Notes: a model not told the origin generated them from the sequence alone. A DNA stretch of 64,000 nt from DATMER01 sp035556715 (GCA_035556715.1 DATMER010000009.1:1-64000); one strand, 5' to 3'. Positions 21,220 to 30,370 are shown, numbered from the stretch's first letter. Made by a program: numbers and translations.

Positions 21220-21611
21220 TTTCCCCGGGCTTCCTCGAGCTCCTCGGCGCGGAAGTTCTCCATCTCGTTCGCCGCGTCGCTCACGAAGTCGCGGAAGTCG
21301 GCCGACTCCTGGAGGAACGACCGCGCGTTGTCCACGCTGTAGGGGAAATCCTCGCCACCCTTGGTGAAACCCTTCCAGTCGAGCAGGATCGTGTTGGCGA
21401 GCGCGTCGACCAGGAGCTTCTCGGCCAGCTCCTCCGCCAGGGTGCCATTGCGGATCTGCCGCTTGTAGGGCTTCGTGATCTTCTGGAAAAACTTCTTGTA
21501 GCGCGCGTTGTTGATCCGCGCCACCTTGACCTTGGTGCCGTTGCCGTCGACGTCGACCCAGATGCCTTCTTCTTCCGCCGACTTGTTCGTCTGGAACTTG
21601 CTGATATCCAT
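21216..21611 (-). CDS. Tail assembly chaperone (G-like)
   Basis: 131 residues, acidic, starting MDISKFQTNKSAEEEG. It lies between the tail tube and tape measure genes, the conserved place of tail assembly chaperones, and ends at a slippery sequence that lets a fraction of ribosomes read on into the -1 frame. The sequence shows the compact alpha/beta then helical pattern of phage TAC proteins. Start supported by GGAGAG about 9 nt upstream. It should not be part of the mature tail. Confidence 0.8.
   Translation of the reverse strand: MDISKFQTNKSAEEEGIWVDVDGNGTKVKVARINNARYKKFFQKITKPYKRQIRNGTLAEELAEKLLVDALANTILLDWKGFTKGGEDFPYSVDNARSFLQESADFRDFVSDAANEMENFRAEELEEARGN
21219..21225 (-). promoter_or_regulatory. 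Programmed -1 ribosomal frameshift site GGGAAAC
   Basis: Read in the chaperone frame as G-GGA-AAC immediately before its TGA stop, this fits the X-XXY-YYZ rule exactly. Slipping one base back opens the 112-codon frame that runs to the tape measure start. Lambda G-T uses the near-identical GGGAAAG. The site is preceded by one more G. Confidence 0.85.
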
Positions 21612-21646
21612 GTCGTTGTCTCTCCGATCTGGAAGCTGTTCTTTTG

Positions 21647-22801
21647 TTAAGCCGTGAACCGGTCGATCTGCACGGTGTAGCCGAGCGTGGGGTGGCGGAA
21701 CGCGGTCCAGCTCATCTCCGCGATGATGTCCTGGTCCTTGCCGCCGGCCACCGGGTTGCCGTCGGTGAACTTGAGTGCCGGGAAGGTGAAGACGTAGCCG
21801 TTGCCGTTGCCGTCCACGATGCGGAACGAGAACGACGAGGTCTCCCAGTTGAGGTGCTTTTCATAGAGGGTGCGCGAAGTGAAATAAGCCGACACCGCGC
21901 CGGTCACGTTCAGCGTGCCGATGCCGATACCCACGTTGCCCAGGCTCCCCTGCGCCTTCTGCGCGCGCAGCGTGTTGTCGATCGTGAAGTTGTGCGACGA
22001 GACGTCGAACGCCACCGCCTCGTTGCCGATGCGCAGCCCCTGGATATGGTCGACGGTGTTGAATACCTGGTTGTTGGGGGCCGCGACCACCGGGCCGGTG
22101 CCCACCGTGGAACCGGTGGCCGCGGCGATCTTGCCCTGGAAGGAGAAGGCGCCGGTGATCATCGCGCCGGTCTCCGCGGTCAGGTTGAGGCTCGCCACCC
22201 GCATGCCGGTGAAGGCCACGTACTCGTCGATGTCCGTGAAGGCCTTCTCGATCGTGTAGCTCTTGGGCTCCACACCGTTGCGCAGGTACGAGCCGCCGAC
22301 CCCGACGCTCCCCCCGGCCGCCTCGGTCACCAGGGTGCCGCCGGCGAGGACCACTTTGTTGGCGGTCACGCTCGTGGCCTGGAAATAGCCGTTGTTGGCG
22401 GCATTCGTGAAGCCGGAGACCTTGACCCACTGCCCCGGGGCGATTCCCGCGAGGCCGCCGGAGGCGCTGTTGATCGAGTTGTCCGAGGCGTCGGCCGAGA
22501 TGTTGGTGCCGGTGATGGCGAGCGCCGACGACCACGAGGACAGCAGCGCGCCTTCGAGCAGGTCGTCGAACGTCCCGAAGGACAGCTCGACGTTGATGTC
22601 ACCCTGGATGTCGACCCCGGTCCGCACCACGTCCGGGACCTGGCGGTCGGCGCGCACCTCGGCGCTGACCTCCGAAGTGGTGGTCAGGGCGAGGCTCTCG
22701 CCAGTCCACCGCAGCTCCTTCAAGGGACCGCTCGGGGTGACGCCCCAGTTGGTTTCTTCGGCGTACGACAATGCGACAAGGCTTGAGCTCGCTACGGGCA
22801 T
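21647..22801 (-). CDS. Major tail tube protein
   Basis: 384 residues, beta-rich and without membrane segments, first gene of the tail module. The start is fixed by AAGGAGGA 8 nt before the ATG. The N-terminal motif SLVALSYAEETNWGVTP and the later beta hairpins with DxQG-DINVEL match siphovirus tail tube proteins. A central roughly 80-residue insertion looks like an extra surface domain. It would polymerise around the tape measure to form a flexible tube. Confidence 0.75.
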   Translation of the reverse strand: MPVASSSLVALSYAEETNWGVTPSGPLKELRWTGESLALTTTSEVSAEVRADRQVPDVVRTGVDIQGDINVELSFGTFDDLLEGALLSSWSSALAITGTNISADASDNSINSASGGLAGIAPGQWVKVSGFTNAANNGYFQATSVTANKVVLAGGTLVTEAAGGSVGVGGSYLRNGVEPKSYTIEKAFTDIDEYVAFTGMRVASLNLTAETGAMITGAFSFQGKIAAATGSTVGTGPVVAAPNNQVFNTVDHIQGLRIGNEAVAFDVSSHNFTIDNTLRAQKAQGSLGNVGIGIGTLNVTGAVSAYFTSRTLYEKHLNWETSSFSFRIVDGNGNGYVFTFPALKFTDGNPVAGGKDQDIIAEMSWTAFRHPTLGYTVQIDRFTA

Positions 22802-23138
22802 TTTACATTCCTCCTTCTTCTTTTTACTGTCGCCAGATGCACGGATTCCTTACGAACACGGTGCACATGGACCGTTCACTTGTTTTAACAACCCGGTTCG
22901 ATCGCCAGGGATCGAATTGATCTATCTACGCCACGGATACGCCGATGTCTTTTTCACTCCTCCTTCAAGCCCTCGACGCACGAATTCTTTATTGAACGGC
23001 AATAAACCATCCATCCGAAAAGCCCGGCCCGCATGCCGGAGACGGGCTTGATTCATTCAGGCAACGAATACCCCGATGTCGCTTACATTCCTCCTTCTCT
23101 TGTGCCGCCGACAGGTACACGAATTCCTTGCGGAACGG
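22801..23138 (-). repeat. Three degenerate copies of the tail tube leader
   Basis: On the minus strand three related segments lie in a row: 23138-23060, 22999-22929 and 22862-22801. Each holds a GTTC...AARGAATYCGTG block and, about 30 nt on, a strong Shine-Dalgarno (GAAGGAGGA). The first two also share GACATCGGNGTATNCGT. The last copy is the real ribosome binding site of the tail tube gene. The first and third carry a start-stop ATGTAA right after the Shine-Dalgarno. The copies look like decayed duplications of a gene start, or a leader with decoy initiation sites. Confidence 0.6.
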
Positions 23139-23471
23139 CGCGCCCGGATCATCTCTCCTTGATCTATTCGGCGCGATCACCACCCGTCAGCGAGTAGTGA
23201 CCGGGACATCAAAAGCGTTTCACGTTCATGCGGCCTCCGTGATAACTCCGGCTCTGATGGGTATACGCAGCCAGGAAAGAGAATGTTTATGGCTTTGTGC
23301 CGCGGAACTTCGCTCCGCGAGTATTCGCAAACCCAAAAGTGTTTCTAATCCGTGAAAAGTGGAGATCGGACGGGATCCGGGTTCCCTGCTCCTGAACCGG
23401 CGTCGGCGCGCGGGCTTGAATCTTGCTGGAATTGGGAACAGGCCTGACGATCGCAGGCCATGGAGGTTGCC
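23139..23471. other. Non-coding gap between the tail module and the sugar dehydrogenase
   Basis: No open frame with a supported start is seen. The stretch has lower GC than its flanks and a small CGCGGA/TCCGCG hairpin near 23299. It probably holds promoters for both directions, but none is clear. Confidence 0.5.
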
Positions 23472-24803
23472 ATGCTCGGATCAGTGAAGAGGATCCCCTT
23501 CAAGCTCGTTCTCGCCGCCGCCGCCCTGGGTATCGCGGGATGCGCCTCCTCGGCGAGGCTCCCCGTCTCGGCTGGCACCGGCCCGAGCCCCACCCTGCCT
23601 CCGCCCGACAAGGCGCTGATCCCGTTGGTGCACGTCGTCAAGGCGACGGGCTGGCCGGAGGGAGCGAAGCCGGTGGCCGCCGAGGGAACGGCCGTGGCCG
23701 CGTTCGCCCGGGACCTGGACCACCCGCGGTGGCTCTACGTGCTCCCGAACGGCGACGTGCTCGTGGCGGAGACCAACGCGCCGCCGCGGCCGGAGGACAA
23801 CAAGGGGATCAAGGGCTTCTTCTTCAAGCTCTTCCAGAAGAAGGCGGGCGGCGGTGTGCCCAGCGCCAACCGCATCACGCTGCTCCGGGACGCGGACGGG
23901 GACGGTGTCGCCGAGACGCGCTCGGCGTTCCTGACAGGCCTCAACTCGCCCTTCGGCATGACGCTCGTGGGAGACGACCTCTACGTGGCGAACAGCGATG
24001 CCATCGTGAAGTTCCCCTACACGGAAGGCGAGACCAAGATCACGGCGGAGGGCACCAAGGTCGCCGACCTGCCGGCCGGTCCCCGCAACCATCACTGGAC
24101 CAAGAGCCTCATCGCCTCTCCGGACGGGTCGAAGCTCTACGCCGGCGTCGGGTCCAACAGCAACGTGGCGGAGCACGGAATGGAAGAGGAGGAGGGACGG
24201 GCGGCGATCTGGGAGGTGGACCTCGCGACCGGCAGCCACCGCGTCTTCGCCTCCGGACTGCGCAATCCGGTCGGGATGGCCTGGGAGCCCGAAAGCGGAG
24301 CCCTGTGGACGGCGGTCAACGAGCGCGATGAGCTCGGCAGCGACCTCGTGCCCGACTACATGACCTCTGTCCAGGACGGCGGCTTCTACGGCTGGCCCTA
24401 CAGCTACTTCGGCCAGCACGTCGACACCCGGGTGAAGCCGCCGAGGCCCGATCTCGTCGAGAAGGCCCTCGTGCCCGATTACGCCCTGGGTCCGCACACC
24501 GCCTCCCTGGGCCTGGCCTGGTCGGCGGGGACGACCCTCCCCGAGCGGTTCCGCAGCGGGATGTTCGTGGGGCAGCACGGCTCCTGGAACCGCAAACCGC
24601 GCAGCGGCTACAAGGTCATCTTCGTTCCGTTCGCAGGCGGCAAGCCGTCCGGCGAGCCGGTCGACGTGCTGACCGGCTTCGTCAAGGAAAACGGCGACGC
24701 GATGGGACGTCCCGTGGGCGTCGCGATCGACAAGCGCGGGGCTTTGCTGATGGCCGATGATGTGGGCAACGTCATCTGGCGTGTGACCGGCGCCTCTTCA
24801 TAG
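23472..24803 (+). CDS. PQQ-dependent sugar dehydrogenase-like lipoprotein (sorbosone dehydrogenase family)
   Basis: 443 residues, a beta-propeller oxidoreductase of the soluble glucose/sorbosone dehydrogenase group. A lipoprotein signal ends LGIAGC with the lipidated Cys at residue 24, so the protein sits on the periplasmic face of a membrane. Propeller motifs include LYVLPNGDVLVAE, SPFGMTLVGDDLYVA, SGLRNPVGMAWEP and GQHGSWNRKP. ATG 23472 is preferred to ATG 23460, since GGAGG lies 5 nt before it. It would oxidise sugars or aldoses and pass electrons to the respiratory chain; the substrate cannot be told. Confidence 0.85.
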   Translation: MLGSVKRIPFKLVLAAAALGIAGCASSARLPVSAGTGPSPTLPPPDKALIPLVHVVKATGWPEGAKPVAAEGTAVAAFARDLDHPRWLYVLPNGDVLVAETNAPPRPEDNKGIKGFFFKLFQKKAGGGVPSANRITLLRDADGDGVAETRSAFLTGLNSPFGMTLVGDDLYVANSDAIVKFPYTEGETKITAEGTKVADLPAGPRNHHWTKSLIASPDGSKLYAGVGSNSNVAEHGMEEEEGRAAIWEVDLATGSHRVFASGLRNPVGMAWEPESGALWTAVNERDELGSDLVPDYMTSVQDGGFYGWPYSYFGQHVDTRVKPPRPDLVEKALVPDYALGPHTASLGLAWSAGTTLPERFRSGMFVGQHGSWNRKPRSGYKVIFVPFAGGKPSGEPVDVLTGFVKENGDAMGRPVGVAIDKRGALLMADDVGNVIWRVTGASS

Positions 24804-24844
24804 TACAGGGGCCGGTCCGCGGCACCTTTTTCGGGTAGATCCTG

Positions 24845-24850
24845 TAGACT
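24845..24850 (+). promoter_or_regulatory. Putative -10 element of sbcD
   Basis: TAGACT lies 9 nt before the GTG start of sbcD, with no Shine-Dalgarno in between. Same hexamer as at mutS2. Confidence 0.45.
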
Positions 24851-24859
24851 GCCCGGGCC

Positions 24860-26017
24860 GTGAAGATCGTCCATACAAGCGACTGGCATATTGGCCGCCG
24901 ATGGAAGGGGATCCAGCGCCTCGACGAGCTGGAGGCCGTGCTCGACCATCTCGCGGCCTTCATCGAAGAGCACTCCATCGACCTCGTCCTCCACACCGGG
25001 GACGTCTTCGAAAGCCGAAACCCGCCTGCCGAGGCCGAGCAGCTCGTGAACCGGTTCATGGTCCGCGTGGGGCGAACCGGAGCGCACATGCTCGTCATCG
25101 CCGGCAACCACGACGATCCGCTCCGGCTGGACGCCCGTTCGCTGCTCACGGAGCTCGTCAACGTGCAGATCCTCGGCCGCCCTCGGCCCGCCTCCCGGGG
25201 CGGGACCCGGACCATCGAGACCCGTTCTGGAGAAAGGGCGATCGTCGCCGCGATTCCGTTCGCATCCCCCGGGGCTTGGGTCTCTGCGCTGGACATCGCC
25301 GGCGAAGAGGCCAGCGCCCGGATCAAATACGCTCGAATGTTCGAGCGCGCCGTCCAGGACCTCAGCGGCGCCTTTCGGCCGGATGCCGTCAACCTCCTCA
25401 TGGCGCATACGCACATCGAGGGGGCGCTCTTCGGCGAATCGGAGCGCCGCGTTCACATCGGAGAGGACTGGGCGGCCTCGCCGGAGGCTCTGCCGTCCAA
25501 CGCGAGCTATATCGCTCTGGGGCACATCCACAAGCCGCAGAAGATCGATGGGCCGGTGCCCGCTTACTATGCCGGATCTCTGCTCCAGATGGACTTCGGC
25601 GAGGCAGGGGAGGAAAAAACCTTTGCCGTCGTCACGGCCTCGCCCGGCAAGCCCGCCGCCGATATCGAGCATGTCCCCTACGAGGGGGGGCTGCCGCTCG
25701 TCGACCTTCGCGCCACGCTCGCGGAGCTCGAGGAGACTGCGGACGAGCATCGCACGGGTTGGTTGCGCGTGACGGTCCCGTTGACGGAAAGGGAACCCGA
25801 TCTCAACCGAAAGGTCCGCGAGCTGCTCCCCAATGCGCTCGTCGTGCGCGCCGAGCTCCCCGAGGCCGAGGAGCCGTCAGACATCCGGCTGGAAACCGGA
25901 GTTCCGCCGGTCCGGCACTACGCAGCCTACCATCTCCGCGTGCACCAGCACCCAGCGGACGTGGCCGTCCTGGATACATTTGAGGACCTCTACGAGCAGG
26001 CATCCGGGGAGGATTGA
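24860..26017 (+). CDS. sbcD: DNA repair exonuclease subunit SbcD (Mre11-like)
   Basis: Nuclease subunit of the SbcCD complex, which cuts hairpins and blocked DNA ends. The calcineurin-like phosphoesterase motifs are complete: SDWHIGRRW, HTGDVFE, AGNHDDPLR, LLMAHTHIEG and ALGHIHKPQ, carrying the metal-binding Asp, His and Asn residues. 385 residues, normal length. The start is GTG 24860. Its stop is followed after three bases by the proposed CTG start of sbcC, so the two are tightly coupled. Confidence 0.95.
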   Translation: MKIVHTSDWHIGRRWKGIQRLDELEAVLDHLAAFIEEHSIDLVLHTGDVFESRNPPAEAEQLVNRFMVRVGRTGAHMLVIAGNHDDPLRLDARSLLTELVNVQILGRPRPASRGGTRTIETRSGERAIVAAIPFASPGAWVSALDIAGEEASARIKYARMFERAVQDLSGAFRPDAVNLLMAHTHIEGALFGESERRVHIGEDWAASPEALPSNASYIALGHIHKPQKIDGPVPAYYAGSLLQMDFGEAGEEKTFAVVTASPGKPAADIEHVPYEGGLPLVDLRATLAELEETADEHRTGWLRVTVPLTEREPDLNRKVRELLPNALVVRAELPEAEEPSDIRLETGVPPVRHYAAYHLRVHQHPADVAVLDTFEDLYEQASGED

Positions 26018-26020
26018 GCG

Positions 26021-29000
26021 CTGCGTCCCGTCCATCTCGCGATCGAGGGTCTCGCGTGCTTCAGCAAGAAGCAGGAGATCGACTTCCGCACGCTCGAACT
26101 GTTTGCCATCTCGGGGCCAACGGGCGCCGGCAAGTCGACCCTGCTGGACGCGATCATCTTTGCGTTGTATGGAGAAATCCCCCGGGTCAACAATTTCAAT
26201 CGGACCGAAATGATTTCGGCGGCCCGGGACCGGGTCAGGGTGGTGCTGGATTTCGAGGTCGGCGAGAACCGCTACCGCATCGCGCGGACTCTCCGGCGCA
26301 ATGGCGTTCAAATGGTTCGATTGGAGGAGCAGGACGGCACCGGTTCCTTCAAGAGCCTGGCGGACCAGGTTCGCGCCGCCACCGATCAGGTGGTTCAGAT
26401 CCTGGGGCTTGAAGCACCCGCGTTCATGCAAGCCGTGGTTCTGCCGCAAGGCGAGTTCGCAAGGTTTCTCAAAGCGCAACCAAGAGACCGGCGCAGCATG
26501 CTCCGCACACTTCTTCGACTGGACGTCTACGAGCTGATGCGGGAAAAGGCTCAGCGTCTGGCGGCTGCAAAGAAGGGCATTGTCGATTCACTGCAGAAGC
26601 TCCTCTCGGACGAGTACGCCGGCGTTGACGAGGCCGCTGTCGCCCGGCTGGAGACGGAGCACGCCCAGGTCGCCGAGTTGCTCGAAGCCTTGAGAAAGAG
26701 ACGGGACGACACCCAGGCCACGCTCGCCCGGCTGCGCGGCCAGCACGCGAAAACCCGAGAGCTTCGACAGGTCGAAGAAAGGCGAGCCGCTCTGCAGAAG
26801 CAGGCCGAGCAGGTGAGCCGTGACAAAGCGAGAATCGAGGCGGCGGCTCGCGCGGTGCCCCTGTTGCCTTTGCTCCATGAAGCGGCCCGAGCCTTCTCCT
26901 CCGCGACGGCCGCGACAAAGGCGGCTGACGAAGCCAAGGCCCACCATGACTCCGCGCAGAAGGATTGGGAGAAGAAGGCCGGCGAGTTGAAGTCCGCGCA
27001 GAAAGCCGCCAAGGCGATCAAGAAGATTCGCGAGCAGGTGGCTCGCCTCCACCAGGTGCTCGGGCGGCTGCCTGAACGAGAGCAGCTCAAAGCGGCGATC
27101 GAGCGGCAGACGCAGGGCTTGAAGGCTCTGGAAGGTGATCTGTCCTCGCTCTCTGCGAAAGCCGAATCGGCGAAGGCCGCGCAAGCGCAACAGCAGGCAG
27201 CCGTCGATGCGGCCCGGCAAGCCGCGGAGGCCTCCGGCTATGACCCGGAGCTGGACGAGCTGCTGCAGAGCGTCCGCGACCGGGCCGTCGAGCTTGGCGC
27301 CGCTCGAAGGAGCACGGCGCAGCACAGGACCGAGCTCGCCCGCAAGCGCGAAGCGGTGAAAGAGCAGGAAGGAAAGATCAAGCTCCTGAAAAAGGAAGCC
27401 GACTCCGCCAGGAAGTCCGCGGTAACGGCGGAAGAGGCGCTGCATCGCACGATCAGTCTGAACGAGGCCAATCACCTCCGCGAGGGGTTGATGCCCGGCC
27501 AACCCTGCCCGGTGTGCGAGCAGCTCGTTTCGACCCCGCCTCCGGTCCAGATGGCACCCGAGGTCGAAGCGGCCAGGACCGCGCTCCAAGTTGCCGACTC
27601 GCTCGCCAGACGGAACGAGGCCGCCCTCACGGGCGAACAGGCGAGTCTCCAGGCCACACGGCAAAGCCTCTCCGAGCTGGAGTCGCGCTGCGCCGAGCTG
27701 CAAAGCGGCGTGGCCGCGGGCGAGGAAGAGATCCTTCGAACGCTCGGCGACCGCGCTCCAAAAAGTGATGCCCTGACTGAGGAATGGATCGAAGCCTGGA
27801 TCGAAAAACAGATCGCATCTCTCACCAGGAGCCGCAGGACGAACGAAGAGGCGAAGGCGCGACTGGCGACAGCCGAACGAGCCCTGGAGAAAGCGAAAGC
27901 CGAAGAGGCGACCGCGAGGGAACGGCTCGGCGAGAGGGAAGCGTTACAGAAGAGATTGGAAGAGGAGCGCACCGAAAGCCTGCAACGGCTCGCGACGCTG
28001 CAGGGCGAGATCCATGCCGTCACCAAGTCTGAGGACCCGGCTGCCGAGGCCGAGGCCTTGGAAGAGCAGATCCAGCAGCTTGAATCCAACCTCAAGGCGG
28101 CCTCCGAAAAGGAGGCAACCGCCCAGAACCGGGTGATGACCGCCCAGGAGGCGCAACGTCTCAAGGCTGAAGCTGCCATGGCGGCTCTTCAGGACGCTCT
28201 CGAGAGAGCGGAGAGCCGGGACGCGGAGATCGCTCGCGCCGGCTTCGACGACGAGGCCGCCGTTCGGGAGGCCCTCCTCGACGATGCCACCGTCACCCAG
28301 CTAAGGGAGAAGGTCCGCAAGTATGAGCAAGACAGCCACGCCGCCGAGGAGCGTGTCGCCACCCTGAGAGCCGAGCTGGGGGATGAGCGAGTGTCCGACG
28401 AACAGTTGGCGGCCGTCGAGAAGCTCGCGGCGGATGTCACCATCGAAGTGGAGACCGCGTTCGGCCGAGGAAAGAAGCTCGAAGAGCAGATCGGGCGCAT
28501 GAAGCAGCGTCTCGAACGTTCCAAAGAGCTCCGCGAGCAGTTGGACAGCGAGGAGGAGGCGCTGCGCGTTTACGACCTCCTGGCCGGCGACCTGCGGAGC
28601 GACAGGTTCCAGGCGTACGTCCTTCAGGAGGTGTTCACCGAGCTCGTGAAGGGCGCCTCGGCCCGGCTGCTGATGTTGACTCAGGAGCGTTACTCTCTCC
28701 AGTTCAACGACGACGAAATCCGGGTCGTGGATCACGACAACGCCGACGAAACGCGGATCAGCGACACGCTCAGCGGAGGGGAGACCTTCCTGACCTCGCT
28801 GGCTCTCGCCCTGGAGCTCAGCGACCAGGTTCAGCGTGCCGTCGGTGCGGTAAATCTGGACAGCCTGTTCATCGACGAGGGTTTCGGCACCCTCGATCCC
28901 GACACTCTCGCTCTCGTCTCCGAAACCCTCCAGAGCCTGCGAGTGGGCGGCCGGATGGTCGGCATCATCACGCACATCCCGGAGCTGCGGGACGAGTTCG

Positions 29001-29074
29001 CCCAGCAGGTGATCGTGACCAAGCACCAGGGCTTCTCAACCGTCGAGGTCCGCGGCTTGGCGGAAGTGGGGTGA
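26021..29074 (+). CDS. sbcC: DNA repair exonuclease subunit SbcC (Rad50-like ATPase), CTG start
   Basis: SMC-like ATPase partner of SbcD. From a CTG at 26021 the protein has 1017 residues: Walker A GPTGAGKST at 32-40, long coiled coils, a zinc hook CPVC at 496-499, the signature LSGGETFLTSLAL and Walker B SLFIDEGFGTLD near the end. No ATG, GTG or TTG lies between the sbcD stop and Walker A in this frame; the first one (TTG 26165) would remove the ATP-binding loop. GGGGAGG sits 8 nt before the CTG, so a CTG start is the best reading. The 3' end is duplicated downstream. Confidence 0.9.
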   Translation: MRPVHLAIEGLACFSKKQEIDFRTLELFAISGPTGAGKSTLLDAIIFALYGEIPRVNNFNRTEMISAARDRVRVVLDFEVGENRYRIARTLRRNGVQMVRLEEQDGTGSFKSLADQVRAATDQVVQILGLEAPAFMQAVVLPQGEFARFLKAQPRDRRSMLRTLLRLDVYELMREKAQRLAAAKKGIVDSLQKLLSDEYAGVDEAAVARLETEHAQVAELLEALRKRRDDTQATLARLRGQHAKTRELRQVEERRAALQKQAEQVSRDKARIEAAARAVPLLPLLHEAARAFSSATAATKAADEAKAHHDSAQKDWEKKAGELKSAQKAAKAIKKIREQVARLHQVLGRLPEREQLKAAIERQTQGLKALEGDLSSLSAKAESAKAAQAQQQAAVDAARQAAEASGYDPELDELLQSVRDRAVELGAARRSTAQHRTELARKREAVKEQEGKIKLLKKEADSARKSAVTAEEALHRTISLNEANHLREGLMPGQPCPVCEQLVSTPPPVQMAPEVEAARTALQVADSLARRNEAALTGEQASLQATRQSLSELESRCAELQSGVAAGEEEILRTLGDRAPKSDALTEEWIEAWIEKQIASLTRSRRTNEEAKARLATAERALEKAKAEEATARERLGEREALQKRLEEERTESLQRLATLQGEIHAVTKSEDPAAEAEALEEQIQQLESNLKAASEKEATAQNRVMTAQEAQRLKAEAAMAALQDALERAESRDAEIARAGFDDEAAVREALLDDATVTQLREKVRKYEQDSHAAEERVATLRAELGDERVSDEQLAAVEKLAADVTIEVETAFGRGKKLEEQIGRMKQRLERSKELREQLDSEEEALRVYDLLAGDLRSDRFQAYVLQEVFTELVKGASARLLMLTQERYSLQFNDDEIRVVDHDNADETRISDTLSGGETFLTSLALALELSDQVQRAVGAVNLDSLFIDEGFGTLDPDTLALVSETLQSLRVGGRMVGIITHIPELRDEFAQQVIVTKHQGFSTVEVRGLAEVG

Positions 29075-29083
29075 TGCGCTCCA
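28945..29083 (+). repeat. Direct repeat copy A: 3' end of sbcC
   Basis: 139 bp covering the last 43 codons of sbcC and its stop. A near-identical copy (about 6 substitutions and one 1-bp deletion) lies at 30371-30508. The two copies bracket a low-GC segment with a lipoprotein gene. Confidence 0.9.
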
Positions 29084-29158
29084 GGAGGCAACGGCTGCCA
29101 GCATCAGGCGGTACGGATCTCCGGCACCTTATCCCCTACCTTTAGGCTCCTTCCTGCT

Positions 29159-30121
29159 CTACTTGAGCTCATCTACACGAAGTCGGCGGGCTACACCCAC
29201 GATCTCTTCCGTTTCACCGGCATATGAATACCGGAATGAAAACTCTTTCTCCGACGGCTGGTGGATGCTCCCTATGCTGACAATCGGATCTGTCTTAATG
29301 TACTGCTTCGGACCTAAGACCATTGGCGCCGGAGATAGCTCTATGCGCCCGAATGGTCGCGCTTGAAGCTCCATTTGACTGAACGTGATCGACATATCGC
29401 CCAGATTAGTAAAATATATTTCGTAGACCTCCTCGGCAATTCCCTCTGCGCGAGCACTCTTGCTGATCCTACCGTCAGTGACAAAGGGCCTTGACGTAAA
29501 GCGCCAGAGGGGAGGAACGCGCTCTCTCCCGAGAGTAATGAGAAGATGCATGCGGACCTGTCCGTCAAGAATTGGCTCGTTAAACTCAAAGTATTCAGAG
29601 TATACGATGCCGGCCTGTTCTTCGGCCGCCGGCGCCTGAGAGGTTGATATGATCCCTTCAGGAGTGCCCCTACCCAGCTTAACCAACGCACGTCGAGCCT
29701 TCGAAGAAATACGCCCCTTAACCATCGCGTTCGTCTTCTGTATTACGGAAACAGCGTCCTGGGAATCGAGCACCCCCTCATTGTTGGGTAAAAAGCGAAC
29801 TACATTGCCGCGAAAGACGCGTCTGAGGCTGGCCTCATCCACTTCACGGAAAACCGACTGGCGGTTTTCTTTCGTCAAGAGCACAAAGTAGCGAGATCCC
29901 TTCTCCAACGCAAGCTCCGCACAGCGGCGAAGAGTAAGCTGCCCTTCGTAGTTCAAAGGCGTATTGTCGCGAACTTCAACCCAAACATGAAAAGTATTGT
30001 CGGCTAGTCTCCTCTCCTCATATCCGTAAAGTTCAACTCTCTGGTACGAATACTGAGTCGTGCACCCCCAAAGCATTATGGTTATGATACCTGCAACAAC
30101 GTATCTGACGCTGCTTCTCAA
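29159..30121 (-). CDS. Lipoprotein related to the CC0125/CC1285 family
   Basis: 320 residues from TTG 30121, chosen over ATG 30136 because GGGAGG overlaps that ATG and sits 7 nt before the TTG. A lipobox (MLWGC) follows a short hydrophobic signal. The segment YGYEERRLADNTF followed by TLRRCAELALEKGSRYFVLL matches the pattern of CC0125/CC1285-type lipoproteins. The C-terminal half is beta-rich and unassigned. Its GC content is well below that of the neighbours, and it lies between two copies of the sbcC 3' end, which points to horizontal gain. Confidence 0.65.
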   Translation of the reverse strand: MRSSVRYVVAGIITIMLWGCTTQYSYQRVELYGYEERRLADNTFHVWVEVRDNTPLNYEGQLTLRRCAELALEKGSRYFVLLTKENRQSVFREVDEASLRRVFRGNVVRFLPNNEGVLDSQDAVSVIQKTNAMVKGRISSKARRALVKLGRGTPEGIISTSQAPAAEEQAGIVYSEYFEFNEPILDGQVRMHLLITLGRERVPPLWRFTSRPFVTDGRISKSARAEGIAEEVYEIYFTNLGDMSITFSQMELQARPFGRIELSPAPMVLGPKQYIKTDPIVSIGSIHQPSEKEFSFRYSYAGETEEIVGVARRLRVDELK

Positions 30122-30370
30122 GGATATTCCTCCCATGATCTCGACGGCCCGACTTGCGAGGACTTGCGGCTCATCCCTGAAGGCGAGCCAGCCGTTCGGT
30201 GCAGGCTAAGCCGGCCCTGTTTACATGAATGGCGAGAAGAGTAGGAAGCTTTCATAACATTCTATAGATATCGGCATTGGGCTTGACGCTGCACTCAGGT
30301 GCCAACCGGTCCTTCCGGGCGGGAGGAGACTCCTCAAGCATGTTCGTGAATGACATTCTCTCCCGGAATC

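Noticed and set aside
9624..22801. Complete prophage
   Set aside because: No integrase, terminase, portal, capsid or lysis gene, and no att repeats at its ends; only tail genes.
23481..24578. Minus-strand frame of 365 codons opposite the sugar dehydrogenase
   Set aside because: Antisense of a clear gene; no motif.
26165..29074. sbcC starting at TTG 26165
   Set aside because: That start would remove Walker A, which is encoded in frame just upstream.
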